Positions 7,660 to 16,170 of a DNA stretch of 64,000 nucleotides are shown piece after piece; the stretch's first letter is position 1, and each line of letters begins with the position of its first letter. The translations under genes and the position numbers were made by a program. The notes beneath the pieces are model-generated. The model was not told where the DNA came from. It was given only the letters and a program-made list of their open reading frames with translations, and did no database searches. The DNA comes from Intrasporangium flavum (GTDB taxonomy: Bacteria > Actinomycetota > Actinomycetes > Actinomycetales > Dermatophilaceae), in the NCBI RefSeq assembly GCF_001956915.1, contig NZ_MLJO01000002.1, positions 103,917 to 167,916 on the forward strand, given 5' to 3'.

Positions 7660-8265
7660 ATGCCGCTGCGCGCGACCGCCCTCAACTGCACCCTCAGCGC
7701 CTCGCCGGCCGAGTCGAGCACCGAGCTGCTGGCCCAGCAGGTCCTCGACGAGCTGGCCCGCCACGACGTCACCGGGTCGGTCGTGCGCGTCGTCGACCAC
7801 GACGTGCGCCCCGGCGTCGAGCTCGACATGGGCGACGGCGACGAGTGGCCGGGCATCCGCGAGACGATCATGGCCAGCGACATCCTCGTGCTCGCCACCC
7901 CGACCTGGCTCGGCCAGCCCAGCAGCGTCTGCCAGCGCGTCCTCGAGCGGCTCGACGCCGAGCTGTCCGAGAAGGACGAGCAGGGCCGCCTGCGCACGTA
8001 CGGCAAGGTTGCCGTCGGGGTCGTCGTCGGCAACGAGGACGGCGCCCACCACATCAGCGCGGTGCTCTTCCAGTCGCTCAACGACGTCGGCTTCACGATC
8101 CCGGCCGGCGGCGTGACGTACTGGAACGGCGAGGCCATGCACGGCACGGACTACAAGGACCTCGGGTCGACGCCCGAGACCGTGGCGGGCACGACGACGA
8201 CGCTGGCGGCCAACGCGGCCCACCTCGCGAGGGCGCTCGCCGACGCTCCCTACCCGCCGTCCTGA
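7660..8265 (+). CDS. flavodoxin-like NAD(P)H-dependent oxidoreductase
   Basis: The 201-residue protein looks like the flavodoxin-fold NADPH-dependent FMN reductase family. The first strand leads into an FMN phosphate loop (NCTLSASPAESSTELL), and ILVLATPTWLGQPSSVCQRVLERLD forms the typical second FMN-binding loop. GVVVGNEDGAHH follows the central strand. Such proteins reduce flavins or quinones and some protect against redox stress. The ATG at 7660 follows GAGAAGGAG. A relaxed SigB-like promoter precedes it. Its 3' end overlaps the 3' end of the opposite-strand gene by 16 bases. Confidence 0.82.
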   Translation: MPLRATALNCTLSASPAESSTELLAQQVLDELARHDVTGSVVRVVDHDVRPGVELDMGDGDEWPGIRETIMASDILVLATPTWLGQPSSVCQRVLERLDAELSEKDEQGRLRTYGKVAVGVVVGNEDGAHHISAVLFQSLNDVGFTIPAGGVTYWNGEAMHGTDYKDLGSTPETVAGTTTTLAANAAHLARALADAPYPPS

Positions 8266-8864
8266 CCGGCAAGGTCCACGCGCCCGTGCACGAGTGCGCG
8301 GACGCTCTCGTCGTGGAGCCGCTCGAGCGCGTCGACGCGTCGGCTCGCGGTGGCCACGAGCGACCTCAGGTCGAGGTCTTCGAGCCGGGCGGTGAGCGGC
8401 CCCAGTCCCTCCAGCTGCTGCCAGGCGAGCAGCATCTGCCACAGGCGCTGCGAGCCGAGGGCTGCGAGGCCGAGGGCCTCGACCTCGACGACGTCGGTGA
8501 GCGGCGTCCGCTGCGTCCACGAGCCGTTGGGCTTGAGCCGACCCAGGCGTTCCGCGACGAGCGTCGACGCGCGTCGGGCCCGGCTCGGTTCGACACCGAG
8601 GGCGCACATGAGCCGGCCCAGGGCCTCGCGGTCGGCCCGCACCTCGTGCACCATCCCGCCGAGGACCTGCCGCGCTGACGCCTGAAGGTGGCTGCGGGCC
8701 GTCAGGCCGAGCCGGGCGGCCCCGGCTGCGAGGGCGGCGTCGTGGTCGCGGAGGTAGACGACGAGCTGGTCACGGGTCGAGGGGCCGGAGGGGTCAGAGG
8801 TGCTGGGGTTGCCGGTCGCCGACGTTGCGGCGGCCTGCGGTTCGGGGCTCGCGGGAGGGTTCAC
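8250..8864 (-). CDS. unknown alpha-helical protein coupled to the alcohol dehydrogenase
   Basis: The 204-residue protein is not recognised. After a proline- and serine-rich N-terminal 30 residues it is almost entirely predicted helical, with repeated Arg/Leu/Ala heptads, and has no signal peptide or membrane segment. Its GTG start overlaps the alcohol dehydrogenase stop as GTGA, so both should be made from the SigB-type promoter at 10055-10079. It could be a stress-related structural or DNA-binding bundle protein; that is only inference. Confidence 0.7.
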   Translation of the reverse strand: MNPPASPEPQAAATSATGNPSTSDPSGPSTRDQLVVYLRDHDAALAAGAARLGLTARSHLQASARQVLGGMVHEVRADREALGRLMCALGVEPSRARRASTLVAERLGRLKPNGSWTQRTPLTDVVEVEALGLAALGSQRLWQMLLAWQQLEGLGPLTARLEDLDLRSLVATASRRVDALERLHDESVRALVHGRVDLAGQDGG

Positions 8865-10045
8865 GGCTGCAGCACCACCTTGAGGCAGCCGTCGTGCTTG
8901 TCGCGGAAGGTGCGGTAGAGGTCGGGAGCGTCCTCGAGGGCGCCGTGGTGGGTGGCGAACGACTCGAGCCCGAGCACGTCGTCGTCGGCGTCAACGATGT
9001 CGAGCAGCTCGTCGGTCCACCGCCGCACGTGGCACTGGCCCATCCGGATCGTCAGGCCCTTGTCGAAGAGGTCCATCATCGGCATCGGGTCGGCCGAGCC
9101 GCCGTAGACGCCGCTGACCGACAGCGTCCCGCCGCGGCGCACGGCGTCGACGGCGGTGTGCAGGGCCGCGAGCCGGTCGATGCCCCCGTGCTCGATGGCG
9201 GCCCGCGCGATCGCCTTGGGCATCCGTGCCGCCGCCTTGATCGCCTGCTCCGAGATCGGGTTGCCGTGGGCCTCCATGCCGACCGCGTCGATGACGGCGT
9301 CCGGCCCACGCCCGTCGGTGAGCTCGCGCAGGGCGTCCGCGACGTCGTCGACGCCGGAGAGGTCGACGACCTCAGCGCCGCTGGAGCGGGCGAGGTCGAG
9401 CCGGTCGCCCACGAGGTCGACGCCGATGACGCGCCCGACGCCCCGGTGCACGGCGCTGCGCACGGCGAGCTGCCCCACGGGCCCGAGGCCGAGCACGGCG
9501 AGGGTGTCGTTGCCGTTGACGCCGGCGTGGTCGACGGCCTGCCACGCCGTGGGCAGGATGTCGGAGAGGAACACGTAGCGCTCGTCGGGCAGGCCGTGGC
9601 GCACCTCGACCGGCCCGAAGTCGGCGTGCGGCACCCGCACGTACTCGGCCTGGCCGCCCGGCACCGACCCGTAGAGGCTCGTGTAGCCGAAGAGGCTCGC
9701 GCCCTTGCCCTGCTCGGTGTTCTGCGTCGTCTCGCACTGCGCGAAGAGCCCCCGCGCGCACATCCAGCAGCGGCCGCAGGAGATGTTGAACGGGACGACG
9801 ACGCGGTCGCCGGGCTCGAGGGTCCCAACGCCGGAGCCGACCTCCTCGACGATGCCCATGAACTCGTGGCCGAGCACGTCGCCCTGGCGCAGGTACGGCG
9901 CGAGCACCCCGTAGAGGTGCAGGTCGGAGCCGCAGATCGCCGTCGAGGTGACCCGCACGATCGCGTCCGTCGTGTGTTCGATGGTCGGTTCGGGTACCTC
10001 GGCGACGCGGACGTCTTCCATGCCCCACCAGCAGACAGCCTTCAT
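8861..10045 (-). CDS. zinc-dependent alcohol dehydrogenase
   Basis: The 394-residue enzyme is a medium-chain dehydrogenase of the group that includes glutathione-independent formaldehyde dehydrogenases. Catalytic zinc ligands are visible in AICGSDLH and GHEFMGIVEEVG. The four structural-zinc cysteines lie in CGRCWMCARGLFAQC, and the NAD site is VLGLGPVGQLA. It probably oxidises a small aldehyde or alcohol with NAD. A strict SigB-type promoter ends ten bases upstream of the ATG, so the transcript would be leaderless or nearly so. The unknown helical gene follows by a GTGA overlap. Confidence 0.88.
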   Translation of the reverse strand: MKAVCWWGMEDVRVAEVPEPTIEHTTDAIVRVTSTAICGSDLHLYGVLAPYLRQGDVLGHEFMGIVEEVGSGVGTLEPGDRVVVPFNISCGRCWMCARGLFAQCETTQNTEQGKGASLFGYTSLYGSVPGGQAEYVRVPHADFGPVEVRHGLPDERYVFLSDILPTAWQAVDHAGVNGNDTLAVLGLGPVGQLAVRSAVHRGVGRVIGVDLVGDRLDLARSSGAEVVDLSGVDDVADALRELTDGRGPDAVIDAVGMEAHGNPISEQAIKAAARMPKAIARAAIEHGGIDRLAALHTAVDAVRRGGTLSVSGVYGGSADPMPMMDLFDKGLTIRMGQCHVRRWTDELLDIVDADDDVLGLESFATHHGALEDAPDLYRTFRDKHDGCLKVVLQP

Positions 10046-10054
10046 GCCCGGGAC

Positions 10055-10079
10055 CTACCCGGCGTGTCGCGCACGAAAC
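10055..10079 (-). promoter_or_regulatory. strict SigB-type promoter for the alcohol dehydrogenase operon
   Basis: On the minus strand GTTT (10079-10076), a 15-base spacer and GGGTAG (10060-10055) match the SigB consensus with the same spacing as the SDR promoter at 5890. The minus-10 box lies just ten bases from the ATG at 10045. Confidence 0.75.
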
Positions 10080-10128
10080 GGTCGGCCGGAGCGGGGCACG
10101 GCGACCGGATGCCGCGAGAGGAGATCCC

Positions 10129-11157
10129 ATGGACACCACCGAAGGCACTGCCACGACGACCCGGTCGCCCACGCCGAGGCCTGCGCCCACGCCGGTGGGC
10201 GCGTCCGGCGACGGAGCACCGGTGGCACTGGTGCTCGGGGCGTCCCGCGGGCTCGGCCTGCTCCTCGCGCGCGAGCTGCTGGGACGCGGCCACCGCGTCG
10301 TCGTCGCGGCCCGCGACGAGCGCGAGCTGGCCACCGCCGTGGAGCAGCTCGCGGCCGAGGGGGAGGTGCACGCGCGGGCCTGCGACGTCGGGGACGCCGA
10401 TGCCGTCGGAGCCCTCGTCGGCGACGTCGAGCGGGAGATCGGCCCCGTCGAGGTGCTCCTCACCGTGGCCGGCACCATCCAGGTCGGGCCGGCGCGAGCC
10501 ATGGCCCTCGGCGACTTCGAGGACGCCATCGCGACGATGACATGGGGCCCGATCCACGCCGCTCTGTCGGTGCTGCCGCACATGCAGCGTCGTGGCCACG
10601 GACGCATCGGCACCGTCACGTCGATCGGCGGGATGGTGTCACCGCCGCACCTGCTGCCCTACGCCACGGCGAAGTTCGGGGCCGTAGGGTTCTCCGACGG
10701 CCTGGCCGCGGCCCTCAGCGGGTCCGGCGTCACCGCCACCACCGTGGTCCCCGGGCTGATGCGCACCGGCTCGCACCAGCGCGCCACCTTCGCCGGCGAC
10801 GCTCCCGCGGAGTACGCGTGGTTCGCGCCGGCCGCATCGCTTCCCCTGCTGTCGGTCGACGCCGAGCGCGCGGCCCGGCGCATCGTCGACGGCGTGCTGG
10901 CGGGCAAGCCGATGGTGGTGCTGACGCCGCTCGCCTGGGTCGGCATCCGCGTGCGCGGCCTCGCGCCGGCGACGACCACGCGGGTGCTCGGGCTGCTCGG
11001 GCGGTTGCTGCCGGAGCGGCCCGAGAGGGGCAGCCGTCGCACCGTCGCAGGTCTGGAGGCAGCCCGTCGGCTGGCCTCGCCCCTCGTGGACCGCCTGACC
11101 GTGGCCGGGGACCGCGCAGCGACGCAGACCAACCAGTCCCCGCCGCCGGGGGAGTGA
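10129..11157 (+). CDS. SDR family oxidoreductase
   Basis: The 342-residue protein has a 25-residue Thr/Pro-rich leader, then an SDR core: nucleotide site GASRGLG, VAGT in place of NNAG, Ser in TVTSIGGM and the YATAKFG motif. A C-terminal extension of about 100 residues with hydrophobic stretches may contact the membrane. The substrate is unknown. The ATG at 10129 follows GAGAGGAGATCC. The last codons run into a 13-bp tandem repeat whose first unit contains the stop. It is divergent from the SigB-controlled alcohol dehydrogenase. Confidence 0.83.
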   Translation: MDTTEGTATTTRSPTPRPAPTPVGASGDGAPVALVLGASRGLGLLLARELLGRGHRVVVAARDERELATAVEQLAAEGEVHARACDVGDADAVGALVGDVEREIGPVEVLLTVAGTIQVGPARAMALGDFEDAIATMTWGPIHAALSVLPHMQRRGHGRIGTVTSIGGMVSPPHLLPYATAKFGAVGFSDGLAAALSGSGVTATTVVPGLMRTGSHQRATFAGDAPAEYAWFAPAASLPLLSVDAERAARRIVDGVLAGKPMVVLTPLAWVGIRVRGLAPATTTRVLGLLGRLLPERPERGSRRTVAGLEAARRLASPLVDRLTVAGDRAATQTNQSPPPGE

Positions 11158-11198
11158 CCCGGGGGAGTGACCCGGGGGAGTGAGCCGGGGGAGTGACC
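11147..11198. repeat. four 13-bp tandem repeats at the end of the SDR gene
   Basis: CGGGGGAGTGACC is repeated four times head to tail (11147, 11160, 11173, 11186); the third copy has one change. The first copy carries the SDR stop codon, and every unit contains GGAGTGA, a ribosome-site-like run followed by a stop. Confidence 0.85.
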
Positions 11199-11302
11199 CG
11201 GGACCCCGACCGGGCGTCCAGCCTTCTCCCAGCCTTTCCTGACCATCTCCTGACCGAGCCCGGCCGTAGCCCCGGGTGGTGTCGGATCGTTGACCCGGTC
11301 GA

Positions 11303-11324
11303 GCGAGAACGCCGTCGTTCTCGC
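11303..11324 (+). promoter_or_regulatory. leader hairpin upstream of the secreted BNR gene
   Basis: GCGAGAACG (11303-11311) and CGTTCTCGC (11316-11324) form a perfect 9-bp stem with a four-base loop, 58 bases before the BNR gene start. A TTGACC box sits upstream at 11290. It could be an attenuator, a terminator for the SDR gene or an mRNA-stabilising hairpin; it matches no riboswitch I know. Confidence 0.35.
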
Positions 11325-11382
11325 CCGATGGTGGTCACCACACGCCTCGGGGGCGTCGTCTCTTCGCGATCCAGGAGAACGC

Positions 11383-13488
11383 ATGCTGTCACCCACGTCC
11401 CGCGTGCCGCGCTTCCGCGCGCCGCGCTCCCGCGCCGTGCCCCTGCTCGCGGCCGCCTCCCTCGTCGGGGGGCTAGTCGCCGCGGCGCCCGCCCTGGCCG
11501 CGACGCCCGACAACGGCTCGGTCTCCGACACGAGCACGAGCGTCCAGTGGTCCGCCGGACCGTTCGCGGCGCCCAACGTCACCGGCACCACCGGTGACGT
11601 CACGTGCGGGCCGGGCCTGTGCGACGACTTCGCCCTGCACGTGACGACACCGGCCGGCTACGGCGACACCCACCAGCTGACGGTCAAGGTGGGCTGGGGC
11701 AACGCCGCCGCCGACTTCGACGTCTACCTGCTCGACCACAGCGGCGCCGTCGTCGCCTCGTCGGCGTCGAGCTCGGACCCCGAGGTCGTCGTCGTGCCGC
11801 CGACGAGCGGTGACTACACCGTGCGGGTCGTGCCCTTCGCCCCGCTCGGGGAGTCGGTCACCGGCACCGCGAGCCTGACCGACGTGCCGGCCAACCCGGC
11901 CCCCGGCACGGCCACGCCGCCGACCTTCAGCCAGTACGGCGCCCCGGCGTCGTTCGCCCGGGCGCACGACGCCGGCGAGCCGTCCATCGGCAGCAGCCAC
12001 GCGACGGGCTCGACCTTCTACCAGGCGCTCTACGACACGTACAAGGCCACGTGGGACGACACCGTCTCGCCGTCGAAGGTCACGTGGACCGACGTCTCGG
12101 CCACGCCGGCCAAGGGCTGCGCCACGGGTGGCTCCACCTCGCTCGACCCGATCGGCTTCACCGACGCCAGGACCGGTCGCGTCTTCGAGAGCCAGCTCGC
12201 CGGCAAGACCTCCCTCATGTGCTACTCCGACGACGAGGGCAAGACGTGGTCGCCGAGCCAGGGAGGCGGCCTCAACTCCGGCGTCGACCACCAGACGGTC
12301 GGCGGAGGGCCCTACTCGCCGGGCGGGATCGGTGCGCTGCCCACCTCGACGTACCCGAACGCCGTCTACTACTGCAGCCAGGACATCGCCGACGCCAACT
12401 GCGCCTCGAGCCACGACGGTGGCGTGACGTTCGGGCCGGCGATCCCGATGTACTCGCTCCTCGACTGCGGTGGCCTGCACGGTCACGTCAAGGTCGCCCC
12501 GAACGACGGCACCGTGTACGTGCCGAACAAGTCGTGCGGCGGCAACCAGGCCGTCGCCGTCAGCGAGGACGGCGGCACGACGTGGTCGGTGCGCAAGGAC
12601 CCCGCGAGCACCGCGGGCGACTCCGACCCGAGCGTCGGCATCGGCGCCAAGGGCACGGTCTACATGGGCTACCAGGCGGCCGACGGCACGCCCCGCGTCG
12701 CCGTCAGCCGCGACAAGGGCAAGACGTGGACCGACGACCAGAACGTCGGCGCGAGCCTCGGTGTGCACAACACTGTGTTCCCCGCCGTCGTCGCCGGTGA
12801 CGACGACCGCGCCTCGTTCGCCTTCATCGGCAGCACCACCTCCGGCAACTACCAGGACGCGACGAACTTCAAGGGCGACTGGCACCTCTACGTCTCGACC
12901 ACCTACGACGGCGGCAAGAGCTGGGTCACCGTCGACACGACGCCGACCGACCCGGTCCAGCGCGGCTCGATCTGCACCGGCGGCACGACGTGCGGCAACG
13001 ACCGCAACCTGCTCGACTTCATGGACGCCACGGTCGACCGCACCGGACGCGTCGAGGTGGGCTACGCCGACGGGTGCACCGGCGCGTGCGCCCAGCCCGG
13101 CGGCGCCCAGAACTTCGACGCCTACGCCACCATCGCGCGCCAGCAGACCGGCAACACGCTCTACGCCGCCTACGACGCGCTGCCCAACCTGACGCCGACC
13201 GCGATGACGGTGGCCAAGGCGGGTGGGCTCTACGCCACCAGCGCCACCGTCGCCAACACCGGCAAGGCGCCGGCCTCGGGCGTCACGGCGCGCCTCTTCG
13301 TCGACGGCGTCAACGTGGCCACCTCGGCGCCGACCGACCTCGCAGCGGGCCGGTCCACGACCGTGGCCTTCCCGGGCGTGCGGCTGGCCAAGGGCACCCA
13401 CGCGGTCGCCGTCGTGGTCGACCCCGACGGCCGCATCCGCGAGTCGGACGAGGGCGACAACCGGCGCCAGACCCAGGTGACCCGGTGA
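11383..13488 (+). CDS. secreted BNR/sialidase-fold protein with CARDB domain
   Basis: The 701-residue protein begins with a Sec signal peptide ending near residue 40 (APALA). A region of about 120 residues resembles a pre-peptidase C-terminal type beta domain. A long beta-propeller-like part carries BNR repeats (DDEGKTWSPS, EDGGTTWSVR, RDKGKTWTDD, YDGGKSWVTV). A C-terminal CARDB-like domain (about 600-700) has the pattern NTGKAPASGVTARLFVDG. This suits a cell-surface or extracellular sugar-binding or glycan-cleaving protein. No sialidase arginine triad can be assigned confidently. CAGGAGAAC precedes the ATG, and the end overlaps the lipoprotein gene by GTGA. Confidence 0.85.
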   Translation: MLSPTSRVPRFRAPRSRAVPLLAAASLVGGLVAAAPALAATPDNGSVSDTSTSVQWSAGPFAAPNVTGTTGDVTCGPGLCDDFALHVTTPAGYGDTHQLTVKVGWGNAAADFDVYLLDHSGAVVASSASSSDPEVVVVPPTSGDYTVRVVPFAPLGESVTGTASLTDVPANPAPGTATPPTFSQYGAPASFARAHDAGEPSIGSSHATGSTFYQALYDTYKATWDDTVSPSKVTWTDVSATPAKGCATGGSTSLDPIGFTDARTGRVFESQLAGKTSLMCYSDDEGKTWSPSQGGGLNSGVDHQTVGGGPYSPGGIGALPTSTYPNAVYYCSQDIADANCASSHDGGVTFGPAIPMYSLLDCGGLHGHVKVAPNDGTVYVPNKSCGGNQAVAVSEDGGTTWSVRKDPASTAGDSDPSVGIGAKGTVYMGYQAADGTPRVAVSRDKGKTWTDDQNVGASLGVHNTVFPAVVAGDDDRASFAFIGSTTSGNYQDATNFKGDWHLYVSTTYDGGKSWVTVDTTPTDPVQRGSICTGGTTCGNDRNLLDFMDATVDRTGRVEVGYADGCTGACAQPGGAQNFDAYATIARQQTGNTLYAAYDALPNLTPTAMTVAKAGGLYATSATVANTGKAPASGVTARLFVDGVNVATSAPTDLAAGRSTTVAFPGVRLAKGTHAVAVVVDPDGRIRESDEGDNRRQTQVTR

Positions 13489-13937
13489 GGGCGCGGGTCG
13501 GCCTCGCGCTCGGAGCGCTCGCCGGTGTGCTCCTGCTCGCCGGGTGCGGCGACGAGATGGAGGACGCCATGGCCGAGACCGCCTCGGGGTCGACGCCGGC
13601 CCCGCTCGTCTGCGCGAAGGACGCCAAGCCCGTCGCCCTGCCGGACGGGTTCCCCTCGCAGGCAACGCTGCCCGCCGGCTACGTCGTCTCCGCCGTCGAG
13701 GCCCGCAGCGGTGGCCGCACGGTGGTGACGGCCGTGTCGCCGAAGGCGTTCGAGCAGACCCTGGCCGACATGCAGGGCGCGTACTCCACGCGCGGCTGGA
13801 CCGCGTCCGAGGGCGAGGTCGAGGAGCGCGACGCCGAGTCCAACTTCGACGGCAACGGGCTGCGTGGCCGCTGGGCGATCCGGCAGATCCCGGACTGCAC
13901 GGGCAACACCTCGGTGAGCGTGCTCATCGGCAAGTGA
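13485..13937 (+). CDS. small lipoprotein
   Basis: The 150-residue protein starts at a GTG that overlaps the BNR gene stop (GTGA). Its signal peptide ends in a lipobox, LLLAGC, so the mature protein should be lipid-anchored from that cysteine. The rest is a small mixed alpha/beta domain with a second cysteine pair (VCAKDAKP and PDCTGN) and no recognised family. The coupling suggests it works with, or tethers, the secreted BNR protein. Confidence 0.8.
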   Translation: MRARVGLALGALAGVLLLAGCGDEMEDAMAETASGSTPAPLVCAKDAKPVALPDGFPSQATLPAGYVVSAVEARSGGRTVVTAVSPKAFEQTLADMQGAYSTRGWTASEGEVEERDAESNFDGNGLRGRWAIRQIPDCTGNTSVSVLIGK

Positions 13938-13942
13938 CCGCT

Positions 13943-13975
13943 CGGTGGCGGGGCGACCGACGCGCCTCGCCACCG
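13943..13975 (+). terminator. hairpin after the lipoprotein gene
   Basis: CGGTGGCG (13943-13950) pairs with CGCCACCG (13968-13975) just after the lipoprotein stop. The loop is 17 bases and there is no T-run, so confidence is modest. Confidence 0.4.
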
Positions 13976-14041
13976 GGCTCCCGGGTCGCGTCATCGGGCC
14001 GCACCGTTTGCAGGACGCCGCAGCCACCTCCGGAGCACCAT

Positions 14042-15862
14042 GTGCTCATGCGCGACGCGGTGTCCGGGGACGGCGGGCGGCGCCCGGCCCGTCACCGTCC
14101 GGCGCCGGGCGACCTCGGCGTGCTCGTCGTCGTCGCTGCCGCCTACTACCTCGGGGCGCGCCTCGGGCTCGGCCTGTCGCTCGTCGAGCACAACGTGACG
14201 CCGCTGTGGCCTCCGACGGGGATCGCGGTGGCCGCCTTCCTGCTGCAGGACCGCAGGCGCTGGACGGCCGTGACGGTGGCGGTGCTCCTGGCCGCGTTCG
14301 CCGTCAACCTGCCGATCAGCACGGGGCCGGTACCGGCGGCCGTGACGGCCCTGGGCAACGCCGCGGCCCCGCTCGTGGCCGCGCTGCTGCTGCGCCGGGT
14401 CGGCTTCCGTCGACAGCTGGACCGCCGGCGCGACGCCCTGGCCATCGTGCTGCTCGGCGCGCTGGCGAGCATGCTCGTCAGCGCCACCGTCGGGGCCGGC
14501 ACGCTCGCGGCGTCGGGGTCGATCCCGATGAGCGAGCTGCCCTCCGCGTGGGCCGTGTGGTGGACGGGCGACGCGATGGGCGTCCTCGTCGTGACGCCGT
14601 TCCTCCTCGCGGTGCCGCTCATCACCGACGGCACGTGGGGCCGGTGGCAGTGGCTGGAGGGCGCTGCCGTGCTCGTCGCGACCGGCCTGGTGTCGGCGTG
14701 GGCGGCCTTCTCGCAGCTGGCGGTCCTCGTCCTCGTCCTGCCCGTCCTGGGCTGGGCGGCGTGGCGTCTGCAGCTGCGCGGTGCCGCACCCGCCGCGCTC
14801 GTCGCGTCGGTCGTCGCGACCTCGGCGGCGGCGCACCAGAGCGGACCGTTCGCGGGGCTCAGCCTCCTCGGGCAGATGCTGAGCCTCCAGTCGTTCAACG
14901 CGTGCGTGGCGCTGACGTCGTTCTTCCTCGCCTCGCTCGTCAGCGAGCGCCTCGACGCCGCGGCAGCCCTCTCCCGGTGGGCGGCCGACCTCGAGGTGCG
15001 CGTGGCGCAGCGCACCGCCGACCTGTCCGAGGCGAACGCGCGGCTGCGGCGCGAGATCCGCTCGCGGTCCCGGGCGCAGCGGCAGCTGAGCCACGAGGAG
15101 GCCCGGGCCGAGCGCGAGCACGAGATCGCCGGGGTGCTCCAGCGCAGCATGCTGCCCGGCCGGCTGCCCGACCTGCCCGGCATCGGCGTGGCCGCCCGGT
15201 ACGTGCCCGCGACGACCGACGTCCAGGTCGGCGGCGACTGGTACGACGTCATCCCGCTCCAGCGCGGGCGGGTCGGTCTCGTCATCGGCGACGTCGCCGG
15301 CCACGGCGTGCAGGCCGCGGCGACGATGGCGCAGGTGCGGATGGCCGTGCGTGCGTACGCCGTCGAGGACCCGTCACCGGTGAGCGTCCTGTGCCGCGTG
15401 CACCGGCTGCTGTCACGGCTCGCCGCCGACGAGATGGTCACGCTCGTCTACCTCGTCGCCGACCCCTCGAGCGGCACGGTGCGCCTCTCGAGCGCCGGCC
15501 ACCCGCCGCCCCTGCTCGTCCACGCCGGGGCCTCGCGGCACCTCGACGGCGCGCTGTCCCCGCCGCTCGGGGTGACTCCCGAGCCGTCCTACACCGAGGT
15601 CGTCCACGCGCTACCGCCCGGGGCGACCCTGCTGCTCTACACCGACGGCCTCGTCGAACGCCGCGGCGTCGCGATCACGGACGGCCTCGAACGGCTCGCG
15701 GCCAGCGCGGTCCGCCTGGTGGGGGAGGACGGCACCGACCTCGGGGCGCTGTGCGACGCACTCCTGCACGACCTGCTCGGTGACGCCGACCGCTCCGACG
15801 ACGTCGCCCTCGTGGCCGTCCGGACCGAGCCGGTGGTGCAGGGTCGGCCCGACCCGTCCTGA
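14042..15862 (+). CDS. MASE1-sensor PP2C-type (SpoIIE/RsbU) phosphatase
   Basis: The 606-residue protein has an N-terminal MASE1-like membrane sensor of about eight helices (about residues 15-300), marked by TPLWPPTGIA. A coiled coil (about 305-365) joins it to a C-terminal SpoIIE-type PP2C phosphatase (about 375-600). Metal-binding motifs are GGDWYDVIPL, GDVAGHG, SAGHPPPLL and YTDGLVERR. Proteins of this class dephosphorylate anti-sigma-factor antagonists and so activate SigB-type factors, which fits the sigma factor at 4.8-5.8 kb, although the partner-switching genes are absent here. GTG at 14042 has GGAG six bases upstream; ATG at 14048 is the alternative. Confidence 0.88.
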   Translation: MLMRDAVSGDGGRRPARHRPAPGDLGVLVVVAAAYYLGARLGLGLSLVEHNVTPLWPPTGIAVAAFLLQDRRRWTAVTVAVLLAAFAVNLPISTGPVPAAVTALGNAAAPLVAALLLRRVGFRRQLDRRRDALAIVLLGALASMLVSATVGAGTLAASGSIPMSELPSAWAVWWTGDAMGVLVVTPFLLAVPLITDGTWGRWQWLEGAAVLVATGLVSAWAAFSQLAVLVLVLPVLGWAAWRLQLRGAAPAALVASVVATSAAAHQSGPFAGLSLLGQMLSLQSFNACVALTSFFLASLVSERLDAAAALSRWAADLEVRVAQRTADLSEANARLRREIRSRSRAQRQLSHEEARAEREHEIAGVLQRSMLPGRLPDLPGIGVAARYVPATTDVQVGGDWYDVIPLQRGRVGLVIGDVAGHGVQAAATMAQVRMAVRAYAVEDPSPVSVLCRVHRLLSRLAADEMVTLVYLVADPSSGTVRLSSAGHPPPLLVHAGASRHLDGALSPPLGVTPEPSYTEVVHALPPGATLLLYTDGLVERRGVAITDGLERLAASAVRLVGEDGTDLGALCDALLHDLLGDADRSDDVALVAVRTEPVVQGRPDPS

Positions 15863-15879
15863 GACGGGGTTCGTTCGAC

Positions 15880-16077
15880 TCAGGAGAAGAGCCAGCGGAC
15901 GACCGTGACGGCACCGACGACGAGCACCGCGCCGAGGGCCAGCACGCCGACGAGGCACCCGAGCGCGCCGGCGGCCTCGCGCACCGAACCACGCGTCCGC
16001 TCATCCGGAAGATCGGGGTCAGGGACACGACGGGTCGGGAGGTCCTCGATCGCGGACAACCGGGTGCGCACGTGCAC
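15880..16077 (-). CDS. small single-pass membrane protein
   Basis: The 65-residue frame has a charged N-terminal half and one transmembrane helix near its C-terminus (LGCLVGVLALGAVLVVGAVTVV). It looks like the tail of small phage-holin-like or DUF3618-like proteins, but I cannot assign a family. The same frame continues upstream through a TGA at 16101-16099 to an ATG at 16170, so the real gene may be longer and interrupted. It converges on the PP2C gene with a 17-base gap. Confidence 0.5.
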   Translation of the reverse strand: MHVRTRLSAIEDLPTRRVPDPDLPDERTRGSVREAAGALGCLVGVLALGAVLVVGAVTVVRWLFS

Positions 16078-16098
16078 GGAGGTGGTCGCCGTGTCGGG

Positions 16099-16170
16099 TC
16101 ACCGTGGGAGGTCAGCCTCGACGCGCCCCATGAGGCGCTCGCGCAGCTCGCGGTGGGCATCGGAGGTCAT
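16099..16170 (-). other. upstream in-frame segment ending in TGA (possible broken N-terminus)
   Basis: From ATG 16170 a 23-codon frame (beginning MTSDAHRELRERLMGRVEADL) ends in TGA at 16101-16099, in the same frame as the membrane protein that begins seven codons later. The peptide is a well-formed amphipathic helix, typical of the cytoplasmic start of such small membrane proteins. Either the gene has acquired a nonsense change or this is a separate leader peptide. Confidence 0.35.
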
